A stretch of DNA of 64,000 bases. It comes from Candidatus Pantoea formicae (GTDB lineage: Bacteria; Pseudomonadota; Gammaproteobacteria; Enterobacterales; Enterobacteriaceae). Below the pieces are notes generated by a model. It was not told the DNA's origin, ran no database searches, and worked only from the letters and a program-made list of their open reading frames with translations. The stretch covers positions 806,001 to 870,000 of the forward strand of contig NZ_VWXD01000001.1 of the NCBI RefSeq assembly GCF_011752625.1. The letters are read 5' to 3'. The position numbers and the translations under genes are program-made. Positions 42,897-50,671 of the stretch are shown piece by piece; the stretch's first letter is position 1, and each line of letters begins with the position of its first letter.

Positions 42897-43296
42897 GTTT
42901 TGCCCCTGCAGCCAGCCACTGCGCTGCTTGTTCCTGCGCTTCAGCCTCATTTGCCACAACACGGTAGGGATAGGGAATGGTACTTTGAGTCAGATAGCGT
43001 AGGGCTTTACGCCAGAAAGAACGGCGCTTGGCGGCATCAGTTTCTACGCGCACCGCACCACGGCAGAAACGTTGCTGAGCGGTGCGTGTCCGTTTGCCCC
43101 AAGCCTTGTATTGTCGGAAAAATTCAGCGGAATTTTGTGGCAGTTCAACCCCACTGAAAATCAACACAAAAGGCTGCTGACGATCCAGAATGGCCTGCAG
43201 TTCAGCAATATGTTTGTGCGCATCCTCCTCGCCCACTTGTTCAGGCATCACGTAATACACTAATGGCCAACGGCTGATATCAATAACGGATTCCAC
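42883..43296 (-). CDS. Unknown protein, first gene of the Fur-controlled ABC operon
   Basis: A 137-residue soluble protein that I do not recognise. It starts WPLVYYVMPEQVGEEDAHKHI and has an alternating hydrophobic strand FVLIFSGVELP near residue 43, then a basic part (KAWGKRTRTAQQRF, KRRSFWRKALRYL). A small alpha/beta fold is likely. The start is GTG with AGGAG 10 bases upstream. It overlaps the ABC gene and is the first gene behind a Fur box, so a role in siderophore handling or in iron release after uptake is a fair guess, no more. Confidence 0.75.
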   Translation of the reverse strand: MESVIDISRWPLVYYVMPEQVGEEDAHKHIAELQAILDRQQPFVLIFSGVELPQNSAEFFRQYKAWGKRTRTAQQRFCRGAVRVETDAAKRRSFWRKALRYLTQSTIPYPYRVVANEAEAQEQAAQWLAAGAKHDAR

Positions 43297-43387
43297 TATG
43301 ACGGCACTCCTTGTTAGCGAACCACGCGCCTTGCGGGTTTAGGGGAAACATCCTTTGACCCTAAGACTGTTTTTTCGGCAATTTGAT

Positions 43388-43406
43388 GCGAATAATAATC
43401 ATTATA
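43388..43406 (-). promoter_or_regulatory. Fur box of the siderophore ABC operon
   Basis: Matches 14 of 19 positions of GATAATGATAATCATTATC, with an unbroken core ATAATCATTAT on the plus strand. It lies 92 bases before the first gene of the operon. Confidence 0.78.
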
Positions 43407-43497
43407 ATTCTCACCGCAAGCGAAAATTTCAGCCTGAAATCGCCACAGCAGACGATAAAATGAACAACATCGACAAAGTTATGAGATTCAATTCACG

Positions 43498-44376
43498 TTA
43501 ATCAGAAGAAGCCTGTCGGCGATAGCGCCCTGGAGACTGCCCGTAGCGACGCTGAAAATAGCGGGTAAGATGGCTGGCATGGGAAAAGCCACACCGTGTG
43601 GCAATCTCATCTAATGTGTAATTCGAGCTTTTGACGAAACCCAGCGCCTGTTCCAGTCGGCATTCAATGATGAAGTTCCAAGGAGTGATGGTAAACATGG
43701 CGCGAAAACCACGCTTAAAAGCCAGTTGGCTTAGGCCTGCGGCGCGAGCCACCTGCTCTAACGTTAAGCTGCTGCAAGCATGTTCACGCATATAATCCCG
43801 CGCCTTGATCAACCGCTGACGGTCGCGCCCCATTAGTTTCGTGCCACCTGCTTGATAGCATTCTCCTTGCTGAATTTGTTCAATGCTCTGCCACAACATC
43901 AGCAACAGAAGCCCTTCAAGACGCAACTGGCCAAAAGCACTTTGATCCCGACAGGCATCATCAATCTCGCACTGTATCTCTAGCAGAGACGAAGTCAGGT
44001 TGGCGCGATAAATCTTGCCGTTCTCCCCTGAGCAGTCCAAACCTACTGCTTGTAGCGCATCAAGTAATTGCACAGGGTAGTTAATGATCTGTAAGTCATA
44101 CAGATAGTTACGGGGGAAGAAGTCTTCGCCTTCACAAGGCAGCTGCGAACTGGAGAGCAGTAATGAACCGGGTTGAAAAGGTTGCACAACGCCTTTCTGC
44201 AAAGAAAAATGACCACTTCCTTCACGCATAATCACCAATGACAGATGCGCATCGCTACTTCCACGCAGGCGTAAATCTTGCTGTAAGGTGGTGTAAACCC
44301 GTGTGAGTTTCAACTTGCCTGCCAAATAGTGATGAATGCCTGATTGAAGCAATGCCTGCTGATGCGACTGATTCAC
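43498..44376 (-). CDS. AraC family regulator of siderophore uptake (YbtA/PchR-like)
   Basis: A 292-residue regulator with an amino-terminal sensor and two carboxyl HTH motifs (VARAAGLSQLAFKRGFRAMF and ATRCGFSHASHLTRYFQRRYG). YbtA and PchR, its nearest functional models, bind iron-siderophore and activate receptor and transport genes. It is divergent from the TonB-receptor gene; a Fur box and direct repeats lie between, so it is probably repressed by Fur and activates the receptor. Confidence 0.9.
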   Translation of the reverse strand: MNQSHQQALLQSGIHHYLAGKLKLTRVYTTLQQDLRLRGSSDAHLSLVIMREGSGHFSLQKGVVQPFQPGSLLLSSSQLPCEGEDFFPRNYLYDLQIINYPVQLLDALQAVGLDCSGENGKIYRANLTSSLLEIQCEIDDACRDQSAFGQLRLEGLLLLMLWQSIEQIQQGECYQAGGTKLMGRDRQRLIKARDYMREHACSSLTLEQVARAAGLSQLAFKRGFRAMFTITPWNFIIECRLEQALGFVKSSNYTLDEIATRCGFSHASHLTRYFQRRYGQSPGRYRRQASSD

Positions 44377-44385
44377 CCTTCACTC

Positions 44386-44404
44386 CGTAATGATAATGAT
44401 TTCT
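44386..44404. promoter_or_regulatory. Fur box between AraC regulator and TonB receptor
   Basis: CGTAATGATAATGATTTCT matches 13 of 19 positions of the Fur consensus, with the full TAATGATAAT half. It lies 10 bases before the regulator start and 99 before the receptor start and can serve both. Confidence 0.75.
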
Positions 44405-44416
44405 ATTTAGCTTTAT

Positions 44417-44444
44417 CGTGCAATTTTGGTCTAATCCGTGCAAT
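44417..44444 (+). promoter_or_regulatory. Direct repeats, candidate AraC-regulator sites
   Basis: CGTGCAAT occurs at 44417-44424 and 44437-44444, exactly 20 bases (two helical turns) apart; 13 of 17 bases match over the longer unit. AraC-type activators bind such direct repeats next to the promoter. Confidence 0.55.
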
Positions 44445-44502
44445 GTTTTTCTCCCCCGCTTCCGTAATCTCATGGGCTTTACTACCTCAGGGACGTATTG
44501 CC

Positions 44503-46509
44503 ATGCAGTTAAAACCGATTGCCCTTTGTATCAGTTCACTTCTGTTACTCAACTACTGCGCACATGCCGAAGAGGCCGATACATTAGTGGTCACCGCCAG
44601 CAAACAAGCCGCTACCGCAGCATCGTCGCGCAACGTTTCTGTCGTCAAAGTGGACGCCAGCACGCTAGCGGATGCCAACGTCAGTCGTACCGATCTGCTA
44701 CCGCGTGTACTGCCTGGCCTGCAAATGGGCAATAGCGGCAGCTTATTGTTCCAATCCGCTTCGCTGCGCGGGATTTCTTCGGCACAAGATTTCTACAATC
44801 CAGCGGTGAGTTTTTATGTGGATGGCGTGCCACAACTCTCAACGCTGGCCATGCAGCCGTTGCTGGATGTGGATAGCGTTGAAATGCTGCGCGGGCCACA
44901 AGGCACGCTCTATGGCAAAAGTGCCCAAGGCGGCATAATCAATATTGTCACGCATCAGCCGGACAGTACCGCGCGCGGCTACGTTGAAGGGGGTTATGCT
45001 AGTCGCGATGGCTATCACAGCAAGATCAACGTCAGTGGGCCGATTCAGGATGGGTTGTTATATGGTAGCGCAACCTTACTGCGCCAGGTTGATCAGGGTT
45101 CAATGACCAACCCAGAGACGGGCAGCGATCACTTGGGTGGTTCGCGCACCAATGCAGGCAACGTACGCTTGCGTTTAGCGCCGGATAATCAACCATGGGA
45201 AGTCAGCGCGGCGGTGACCGAAACCTGTACCCATGCGACACAAGACACCTATGTGCCTTTTGCTGACGTAAAAAGCCGTACTTTAGATATTAGTCCTGGT
45301 GGTGGCGATCCTTATCTACGCAGTTGCAGCCACAGCCAATCATTGAGCGGCCGCTATACCACCGAAGACTGGATCATCAGCGTGGTCAGTGCCTGGCAGC
45401 AACAGGAGTACGATCGTAAATTCCCGTACAGTGGTTATACGGCCAATCTGCCTGAAAACTGGAACCAGAACGTGCAGGAAATTCGAGCGGCTACGCGCGG
45501 CAACGATACCCTGGATGCCGTATTCGGTTTGTATCGTCAGGATACGAGAGAATCGCTCGATTCCCATTACGACTATGCTGGCACACCTCTGACGTCCACT
45601 CGCTCACATAACCAAGCCGAAACGTTGGCCGCCTATACCGACCTCACCTGGCATGTCACCTCTCGCTGGGACTTGGGTGCAGGTTTGCGCTACTCGCACG
45701 ATAAAGCGGAAACGCGCTATAGCGGCTCCACGCAAGGCTATCCATGGGGTGACAGCAATACCCACCGTGATGACCAGATTTTAGGCCAACTCTCCACCGG
45801 CTATCAGCTCACCGATGGATGGCGTCTGTACGCTCGCGCGGCTCAGGGCTATAAACCTGCCGGTTTCTCTGTGACGCCGGTAGCGGGTACATCCGCCGAT
45901 GCTTATGATGCCGAACGCTCCATGAACTACGAGATTGGGAGCCGCTACCAGCAAGGCGCGTGGCAAGTCGATGGCGCGCTGTTCTATACGCACACACGTA
46001 ATCTTCAACTGTTTTCCGGCCCAGTCGGTTACCAAACGATTAGCAATGCCGGGAGTGCCGATGCCAGTGGAGCGGAGCTGAGCGCTAGCTGGCAATTTAC
46101 GCCTGGATGGTTATGGGCAGTGAACGGTAACGTGGTTCGCTCGCAATTCACCGGCAGCAGCGAAAGTTATGCTGACCAGCGTGTTCCTTATGTACCGCGC
46201 TACGCCACCGGCACCAGCCTGAGCGGTACAATCGAGACACCATGGGGTTCACTGCTACCACGTGCGGCCGTCAATTTGGTCGGCCCGCAGTTCTTTGATG
46301 GTGATAATCAACTTCGCCAAGGAAGTTATAGCACCACTGATTTGCGTTTAGGCTGGCAAGCCAGCGATCGTGTCACCGTGTCTGCATATGTTGATAATGT
46401 GTTTGACAAGCGCTACCGCACCTATGGCTTCCTGAGTGGGACGACCGCGTTTGCTCAAGTCAACAATGGCCGGACGGCAGGTGTCGATGTCCGCATAGAG
46501 ATGTTTTAA
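44503..46509 (+). CDS. TonB-dependent siderophore receptor (FyuA-like)
   Basis: A 668-residue outer-membrane receptor: signal peptide (about 1-24, ending AHA), TonB box region (EADTLVVTASK), plug domain (about 40-160, with LRGISSAQDFYNPAVSFYVDG and EMLRGPQGTLYGKSAQGG) and a 22-strand barrel ending in the aromatic terminal residue (RIEMF). The size and plug sequence resemble the pesticin/yersiniabactin receptor FyuA. The ATG 44503 lies after AGGGA; upstream sequence is promoter. No siderophore synthesis genes are present, so it may take up a foreign siderophore. Confidence 0.9.
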   Translation: MQLKPIALCISSLLLLNYCAHAEEADTLVVTASKQAATAASSRNVSVVKVDASTLADANVSRTDLLPRVLPGLQMGNSGSLLFQSASLRGISSAQDFYNPAVSFYVDGVPQLSTLAMQPLLDVDSVEMLRGPQGTLYGKSAQGGIINIVTHQPDSTARGYVEGGYASRDGYHSKINVSGPIQDGLLYGSATLLRQVDQGSMTNPETGSDHLGGSRTNAGNVRLRLAPDNQPWEVSAAVTETCTHATQDTYVPFADVKSRTLDISPGGGDPYLRSCSHSQSLSGRYTTEDWIISVVSAWQQQEYDRKFPYSGYTANLPENWNQNVQEIRAATRGNDTLDAVFGLYRQDTRESLDSHYDYAGTPLTSTRSHNQAETLAAYTDLTWHVTSRWDLGAGLRYSHDKAETRYSGSTQGYPWGDSNTHRDDQILGQLSTGYQLTDGWRLYARAAQGYKPAGFSVTPVAGTSADAYDAERSMNYEIGSRYQQGAWQVDGALFYTHTRNLQLFSGPVGYQTISNAGSADASGAELSASWQFTPGWLWAVNGNVVRSQFTGSSESYADQRVPYVPRYATGTSLSGTIETPWGSLLPRAAVNLVGPQFFDGDNQLRQGSYSTTDLRLGWQASDRVTVSAYVDNVFDKRYRTYGFLSGTTAFAQVNNGRTAGVDVRIEMF

Positions 46510-46522
46510 TCGCGTTGCGCCC

Positions 46523-46548
46523 GGCAGCAAGGAAGCTGCCACACTTTT
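46523..46548 (+). terminator. Probable terminator after the TonB receptor gene
   Basis: GGCAGC and GCTGCC pair around AAGGAA, with TTTT a few bases further on, 13 bases after the stop. Confidence 0.55.
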
Positions 46549-46559
46549 AGTCTGAAGAC

Positions 46560-46656
46560 TGAGCCAAATAAGCATTATTATTTGACTCAAGAAATGAGCT
46601 GAATAAAATATTATTCGGCTCATATAGTGAGCCGATTAAGAACATTATTCGGCGCA
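46560..46656. repeat. Three tandem 28-30 bp palindromes upstream of fic
   Basis: Three copies of TGAGCCGAATAA-N4/6-TTATTCGGCTCA occur at 46560-46589, 46595-46622 and 46628-46656, with stems matching 11, 11 and 10 of 12 base pairs. Centres are about 34 bases apart, near three helical turns. They end 24 bases before the fic start codon. Candidate operator array for the Fic protein's own HTH, or a hairpin array in the leader. Confidence 0.8.
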
Positions 46657-46680
46657 CCATTCTGAATTAGGGGCTAAAAG

Positions 46681-47787
46681 ATGTGGATATGGGAACAGCC
46701 TGATTGGCCTCAATTTCGTTGGCAGGAAGACACACTATTGCCACGACTCCGCCATTTACAGCAGCAGCGTGGCATATTGCTGGGGCGCGCAGGTGTTGTT
46801 GAAAACAACGAACAGCAAACCCTGGATACGCTACTGACAAATATCCTCTCATCTTCAGCTATAGAAGATGAACGCGTCAACGCACAGTCGGTTCGATCTT
46901 CACTCGCGCGCCGTTTGGGGGTGTCACTGGAGCAACCTTATCCAGTGTCTGAGCGATCGGAAGGTCTTGCTAAAATGATGTTGGATGCCATCACACAGCG
47001 CGATACACCATTCACAATGGAGCGTTTATGCCTTTGGCACCAATGGCTTTTCCCAACTAGCGAGTGGTCCATTAAGCGTTTCAACGTGGGTACATTACGT
47101 GGTGAAGAACCGATGCAAGTGGTGTCTGGCAGAATTGACCGTCCCACCGTACATTTTGAAGCTCCCCCGCGTGTAGGACTTGAAGTACAACTCGATCGAT
47201 TTATCGACTGGTTCAACCAAAGCAAAAATGACGTGCGGCTTGATCCACTGTTACGTGCCGCACTATGTCATTTATGGTTTGTCACGCTACATCCGTTTGA
47301 TGACGGCAACGGTCGTATAACACGTGCATTGACCGATCTGGCATTGTCTCAAGCAGATAGCCAGAGTATTCGTCTGTACGCCATGTCAGCATCCATACTG
47401 GCGCGGCGGGGTGATTACTATCGTATTTTGCAAGAGACCCAGCGCGGAGCAATGGACGTCACAGATTGGCTTTGCTGGTTCCTTGATGTGTTGAATGACA
47501 GCCTGGAGCAGGCTCTCACGACGGTATCGCGTACGCAGAATAAAGCCCGCTTTTGGTTAATGCACAATGCCACTCAGCTTAATGCAGAACAAAAGCGTGT
47601 ACTTAATCGTTTGCTGGATGGCGGTGAACAGGGATTTGTTGAGGGGATTAGCGCCAGCCAATATCAAAAGGTGGCCAAGGTCAGTAAAGCCACAGCAACC
47701 CGCCATCTGGTGGAGCTGGTAGAGAAAGGATGCCTGGAGAAGTTACCGGGGGGTGGGCGCAGTACGCGTTACCAGATAAGACAATAA
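46681..47787 (+). CDS. Fic family protein with DUF4172 and C-terminal winged helix
   Basis: A 368-residue Fic enzyme, which transfers AMP (or another nucleotide part) to target proteins. The opening WIWEQPDWPQFRWQ is the DUF4172 domain. SSAIED (58-63) fits the inhibitory-helix motif S/T-xxx-E-G/N except for Asp at the last place. The Fic motif HPFDDGNGR is intact at 204-212. A winged HTH covers about 315-365 (VAKVSKATATRHLVELVEKGCLEK). AGGGG precedes the ATG. The DNA-binding tail and the palindrome array suggest autoregulation. Confidence 0.92.
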   Translation: MWIWEQPDWPQFRWQEDTLLPRLRHLQQQRGILLGRAGVVENNEQQTLDTLLTNILSSSAIEDERVNAQSVRSSLARRLGVSLEQPYPVSERSEGLAKMMLDAITQRDTPFTMERLCLWHQWLFPTSEWSIKRFNVGTLRGEEPMQVVSGRIDRPTVHFEAPPRVGLEVQLDRFIDWFNQSKNDVRLDPLLRAALCHLWFVTLHPFDDGNGRITRALTDLALSQADSQSIRLYAMSASILARRGDYYRILQETQRGAMDVTDWLCWFLDVLNDSLEQALTTVSRTQNKARFWLMHNATQLNAEQKRVLNRLLDGGEQGFVEGISASQYQKVAKVSKATATRHLVELVEKGCLEKLPGGGRSTRYQIRQ

Positions 47788-47820
47788 CAGCGAAGAACCG
47801 GACTGAGTTCTTCGCTGTTT
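47786..47820 (+). terminator. Rho-independent terminator of fic
   Basis: AACAGCGAAGAAC and GTTCTTCGCTGTT form a perfect 13-bp stem with an 8-base loop, ending in TTT; the left arm overlaps the end of the gene. Confidence 0.85.
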
Positions 47821-47875
47821 ATTCACATAGCACCCCAACGCATCGGCGGGATACTCTGCAAAAGGAATCTTGAAA

Positions 47876-48220
47876 TTAGGCCGCTTTCACTGCACGCACT
47901 TTCTTTTCAGGTGCACTGGCACTTTCTTCAACAGGTTCAGCAGTTGCCACTTCCTCACTTTCGACGGCGTCTTCTTTTACTGCATCCGGTAACTTGCTGG
48001 TGCGCAGAATATGTTGCACTGCGTCTTTCTGTTCTGCCAGTAACATGCCCAATGCTTCAGCCTGTGCTTCATCCAGTTCAGGCTGATGCTGTTGCAACCA
48101 ATCAGTGAAAGCATCAGCCATATCGAGCATCTTGTCCCAGGCATCCGCGTCTTTTTTATTGGCAAACGTCATCTTTTCTTCACCCTTTCTGACAACAACA
48201 TATTTGGTTTCGACTGCCAT
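47876..48220 (-). CDS. yebG: YebG, SOS-induced protein
   Basis: A 114-residue protein. The first 75 residues match E. coli YebG closely (VKYVVIREGEEKM pattern: here TKYVVVRKGEEKMTF, then KKDADAWDKMLDMAD and LAEQKDAVQHILRTSKLP). The tail is longer and richer in Glu, Ala and Lys than in E. coli. Function is unknown beyond DNA-damage induction. GAGG precedes the ATG and a perfect LexA box lies 17 bases further upstream. Confidence 0.93.
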   Translation of the reverse strand: MAVETKYVVVRKGEEKMTFANKKDADAWDKMLDMADAFTDWLQQHQPELDEAQAEALGMLLAEQKDAVQHILRTSKLPDAVKEDAVESEEVATAEPVEESASAPEKKVRAVKAA

Positions 48221-48236
48221 GATGCACCTCGGTTAA

Positions 48237-48252
48237 CTGTATTTATATACAG
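48237..48252. promoter_or_regulatory. LexA (SOS) box of yebG
   Basis: CTGTATTTATATACAG: perfect CTGT-N8-ACAG with an AT-rich centre, 17 bases from the yebG start codon. Confidence 0.92.
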
Positions 48253-48293
48253 TATATTCTAAGCAAACTTTTTTGAGCAACCACTTTTGCCCA

Positions 48294-49088
48294 CTAAGCC
48301 AATAATTCTTCCAGAAAAGTCGCCAGTGCTTTGCGGGGATCATCTTCTTCGGAAACGATCATCTCTATCCCCCACTGTCCCAGCACCTCTTTCGCTACGG
48401 GATTATTACGATTGGTAAACAGGTAGGATTTCGGCCTGGCGGTAGCAAGCCCTGTTCGGCCCCACATTTTCGTCAGTCGATAGAATAACAAACGAATATT
48501 AAAATCACTGATGCTGTAGCCCACAAACAGCACGGAGTTACCCATCACATCGTGTGTCAGTTTGATATCGAGCGGCGAATCAAAATAGAGGCGTTCAAAG
48601 TAGCTGCTTTCATCCAGCACGATGGACGTATCATCGTCAAAATCACCATGAAGTTTAATAATATGGCGTTTGTCTTCGGTTAATGACACCAAATCAGCGG
48701 CATTGGCCACTTTACTGTACGGCACGTTATGGGCTTCATGCGCCATCTCTAACCAGCGATCGTAGTTGGTAGTGTAGATGCGCGAGAAGTTTCCTTGGGT
48801 GATCATGGTGTGGATTTCAGAGCTGCGCACGTCTATGTCAGGCCGATGCCATTCACGGTCCATCCAGCTACGCAGCGGCCCTAGCGAGCCCTTGCGCTGC
48901 TTGTAGTATTCTGCAAGCGACAGATGCGTACCGTAAGTGTTGAAGATCTTAGGATCGTAACCCAGTTCATTGGCGAGGTGGGCAATTAACTCGTGCCACT
49001 CCGGCAAGCCAAGATTGCGTGAGATTCCTGCCCCCGCAAACAGGATTAATTTTCCTGCATCGTAGGCGCGTTTGAGTTCCGGTTTCAT
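48294..49088 (-). CDS. SIR2-like NADase-type protein, coupled to Ham1-like gene
   Basis: A 264-residue single-domain SIR2_2 protein. All key motifs are visible: GAGIS near residue 18 (NAD phosphate loop), YTTNYD near 104, the catalytic-His motif KLHGDFDD near 145, and FVGYSISDFNIR near 193. SIR2 domains of this type act as NAD-degrading effectors in several phage-defence systems; others are deacylases. The start overlaps the Ham1-like stop by four bases (ATGA), so both are made together. No membrane, TPR or sensor domain is attached, so any sensing must come from the partner. Confidence 0.9.
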   Translation of the reverse strand: MKPELKRAYDAGKLILFAGAGISRNLGLPEWHELIAHLANELGYDPKIFNTYGTHLSLAEYYKQRKGSLGPLRSWMDREWHRPDIDVRSSEIHTMITQGNFSRIYTTNYDRWLEMAHEAHNVPYSKVANAADLVSLTEDKRHIIKLHGDFDDDTSIVLDESSYFERLYFDSPLDIKLTHDVMGNSVLFVGYSISDFNIRLLFYRLTKMWGRTGLATARPKSYLFTNRNNPVAKEVLGQWGIEMIVSEEDDPRKALATFLEELLA

Positions 49089-49645
49089 GCCAGTCCTCGC
49101 GATGTTTTTAAAAAGGTGGCAAAGCGGTCCAGCGCCAGACGTCGCATTGAGATCTCATTTTTTAATTCGCCCATTTCGGCAAAGGTCTGTGAGTGCCCTT
49201 CAGGGATAAAAACACAATCCCATTGAAACTCACGAGGTCCAGCAGGTTCCGGCGCGATAGTGCCACGCAACTGGCCTTCGAATTGATACATTTTGCGCCC
49301 ATCACAATAGCCCAGCACGGTTTTGGCTGTCACATTGGGCGTCTCTAACCCGTTGACCAACTTAGTGAAACGTTCAGCATTCAAACGGCTCCAAAAAATA
49401 CGCGTCAACCCGGCCGGCAAGCCGTTGAGCCCATCGAGATAAAGCCCCGTGTGTTCAACGAATAGCGGGCGGCCGATGATGGAAAAAGCTTTGGTGAGTT
49501 TGTCACGCACCAATTCCACTTCATTTTCAGTCTGGATCTCTTCAATACGACGGGCGATGGGTATCACTTCAACGCCGACTGGCTCAAGAATGGTACGGAC
49601 TTCAGCCAGCTTTAGCTCATTCGCGGAAAGGAAGCGTATTTTCAT
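49085..49645 (-). CDS. Ham1/RdgB-like non-canonical purine NTP pyrophosphatase, partner of SIR2 protein
   Basis: A 186-residue protein with the Ham1/ITPase fold: FLSANELKLAEVRTIL (the SxNxxK loop, residues 5-20), FVEHTGLYLDGLNGLPAG near 62 and a short EF.WDCVFIPEG segment near 138. Housekeeping enzymes have VEDTGL or ADDSGL; here the usual Asp is His (VEHTGL), which may change catalysis. It is not the cell's RdgB by context. It is the first gene of a two-gene unit with the SIR2 protein. The ribosome site is weak. Confidence 0.82.
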   Translation of the reverse strand: MKIRFLSANELKLAEVRTILEPVGVEVIPIARRIEEIQTENEVELVRDKLTKAFSIIGRPLFVEHTGLYLDGLNGLPAGLTRIFWSRLNAERFTKLVNGLETPNVTAKTVLGYCDGRKMYQFEGQLRGTIAPEPAGPREFQWDCVFIPEGHSQTFAEMGELKNEISMRRLALDRFATFLKTSRGLA

Positions 49646-49809
49646 TGCAATCAGCTGTTTTTAATAGGTTAAATTTCGATTGTCGGCATTATATCCGGGG
49701 GTATCCCCCGATTTAATTTTGCTGCCCTATCAACCATGATCTCATCTATCAAACTCATCAGCATTCTAACGCGGTGGCTAAGCTCATGATAGGTCGTATT
49801 TTAGTGATC

Positions 49810-50127
49810 TTAATCTTTGAATCGCCGGCGAGCATGAATGATCGTGCTGCGCCTACTTTTCACCCGAAATCGGGCATGGTTGATGACCGTCCTCCACATA
49901 GGATCTTGGGTGTTGCTGTTAAACTTGTCGAGTATGGCCAGAAGTTCATTCCATTTCAGTACCTGAAAAACTTTGTCTTTCCCCAGTACTTCCTTCATCT
50001 GCTGCAGTGTTAAGTCTACATGGTACTTCGCTTCCTGGAGACACATCCCTGTTTGGTGAGCAGCTGCATGCTTTCTTAATTGAAGTGCAAAAAATTCAAT
50101 ATCTAACTCGTATGCGTTCAAACGCAC
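49810..50127 (-). CDS. Hypothetical protein
   Basis: A 105-residue soluble, basic protein, not recognised. It reads AYELDIEFFALQLRKHAAAH, LQEAKYHVDLTLQQMKEVLG and ends with a run of basic residues (RVKSRRSTIIHARRRFKD). The start would be GTG at 50127 with GTAGAG close by. Residue pattern looks like a helical protein rather than noise. It lies at the edge of an AT-rich stretch and may be a remnant of acquired DNA. Confidence 0.45.
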   Translation of the reverse strand: MRLNAYELDIEFFALQLRKHAAAHQTGMCLQEAKYHVDLTLQQMKEVLGKDKVFQVLKWNELLAILDKFNSNTQDPMWRTVINHARFRVKSRRSTIIHARRRFKD

Positions 50128-50503
50128 CTCTACTTATGATTTTATCGACATCTATCATTAGTAGGTTATCTGGAAATAGGAAAGCGAAACGGTAAAAAAA
50201 AATAAAATTGCATCGAAAATGAATGATTAGCTTTGCGAAAAACAGGAACAAAAAACAGTAACCCGGCATTTCTGTACAAGTTTTAAAGATAATTCTGGAA
50301 ACTTTTAGCCTGTTATTTAATTCATAAAATTTGATGATAATTGACACCAAAACTATATAAATATGAATACTACTGCCAATCACCTACTCTTTAACGTTTT
50401 AAAAATTTGAAAGATATTAAAGATGTATTTTATAAACACCTAATACCACACGTTTAGCTAAAATTGCCATTGTACAAGTTTATGTGTTTTGTATAACTTT
50501 GAT
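50128..50503. other. AT-rich non-coding stretch
   Basis: Very AT-rich sequence without a supportable gene; the only long minus-strand frame (50096-50383) is low-complexity, rich in Phe and Ile, and has no ribosome site. It ends in the promoter of a candidate small RNA. The composition departs from both flanks and suggests acquired or decayed DNA. Confidence 0.45.
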
Positions 50504-50588
50504 AGGCGGCTGGGGCCGTACGTAACGAATGATGCTTTGCATCGCCTCTGAAGGTGTTGTGGATTTCCACCTTCAGAGGTGCTTTTTT
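50504..50588 (+). ncRNA. Candidate small RNA or terminated leader
   Basis: A promoter-like pair, TTGTAC (50470-50475) and TATAAC (50492-50497) at 16-base spacing, precedes about 85 bases that end in a strong terminator: CCTCTGAAGGTG (50545-50556) pairs perfectly with CACCTTCAGAGG (50568-50579) and T6 follows (50583-50588). A small GATGC/GCATC hairpin lies in the middle. No coding frame fits. It could be a free small RNA or an attenuated leader of the AriR-type gene 84 bases downstream. I recognise no known RNA family. Confidence 0.5.
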
Positions 50589-50671
50589 CGCCGGACATAA
50601 TGACGCTAGCAATGATTTTCGCACTTCATGACTGGCAGACATTATTTTATTCTTAATTTCGTGAGGCTTGT

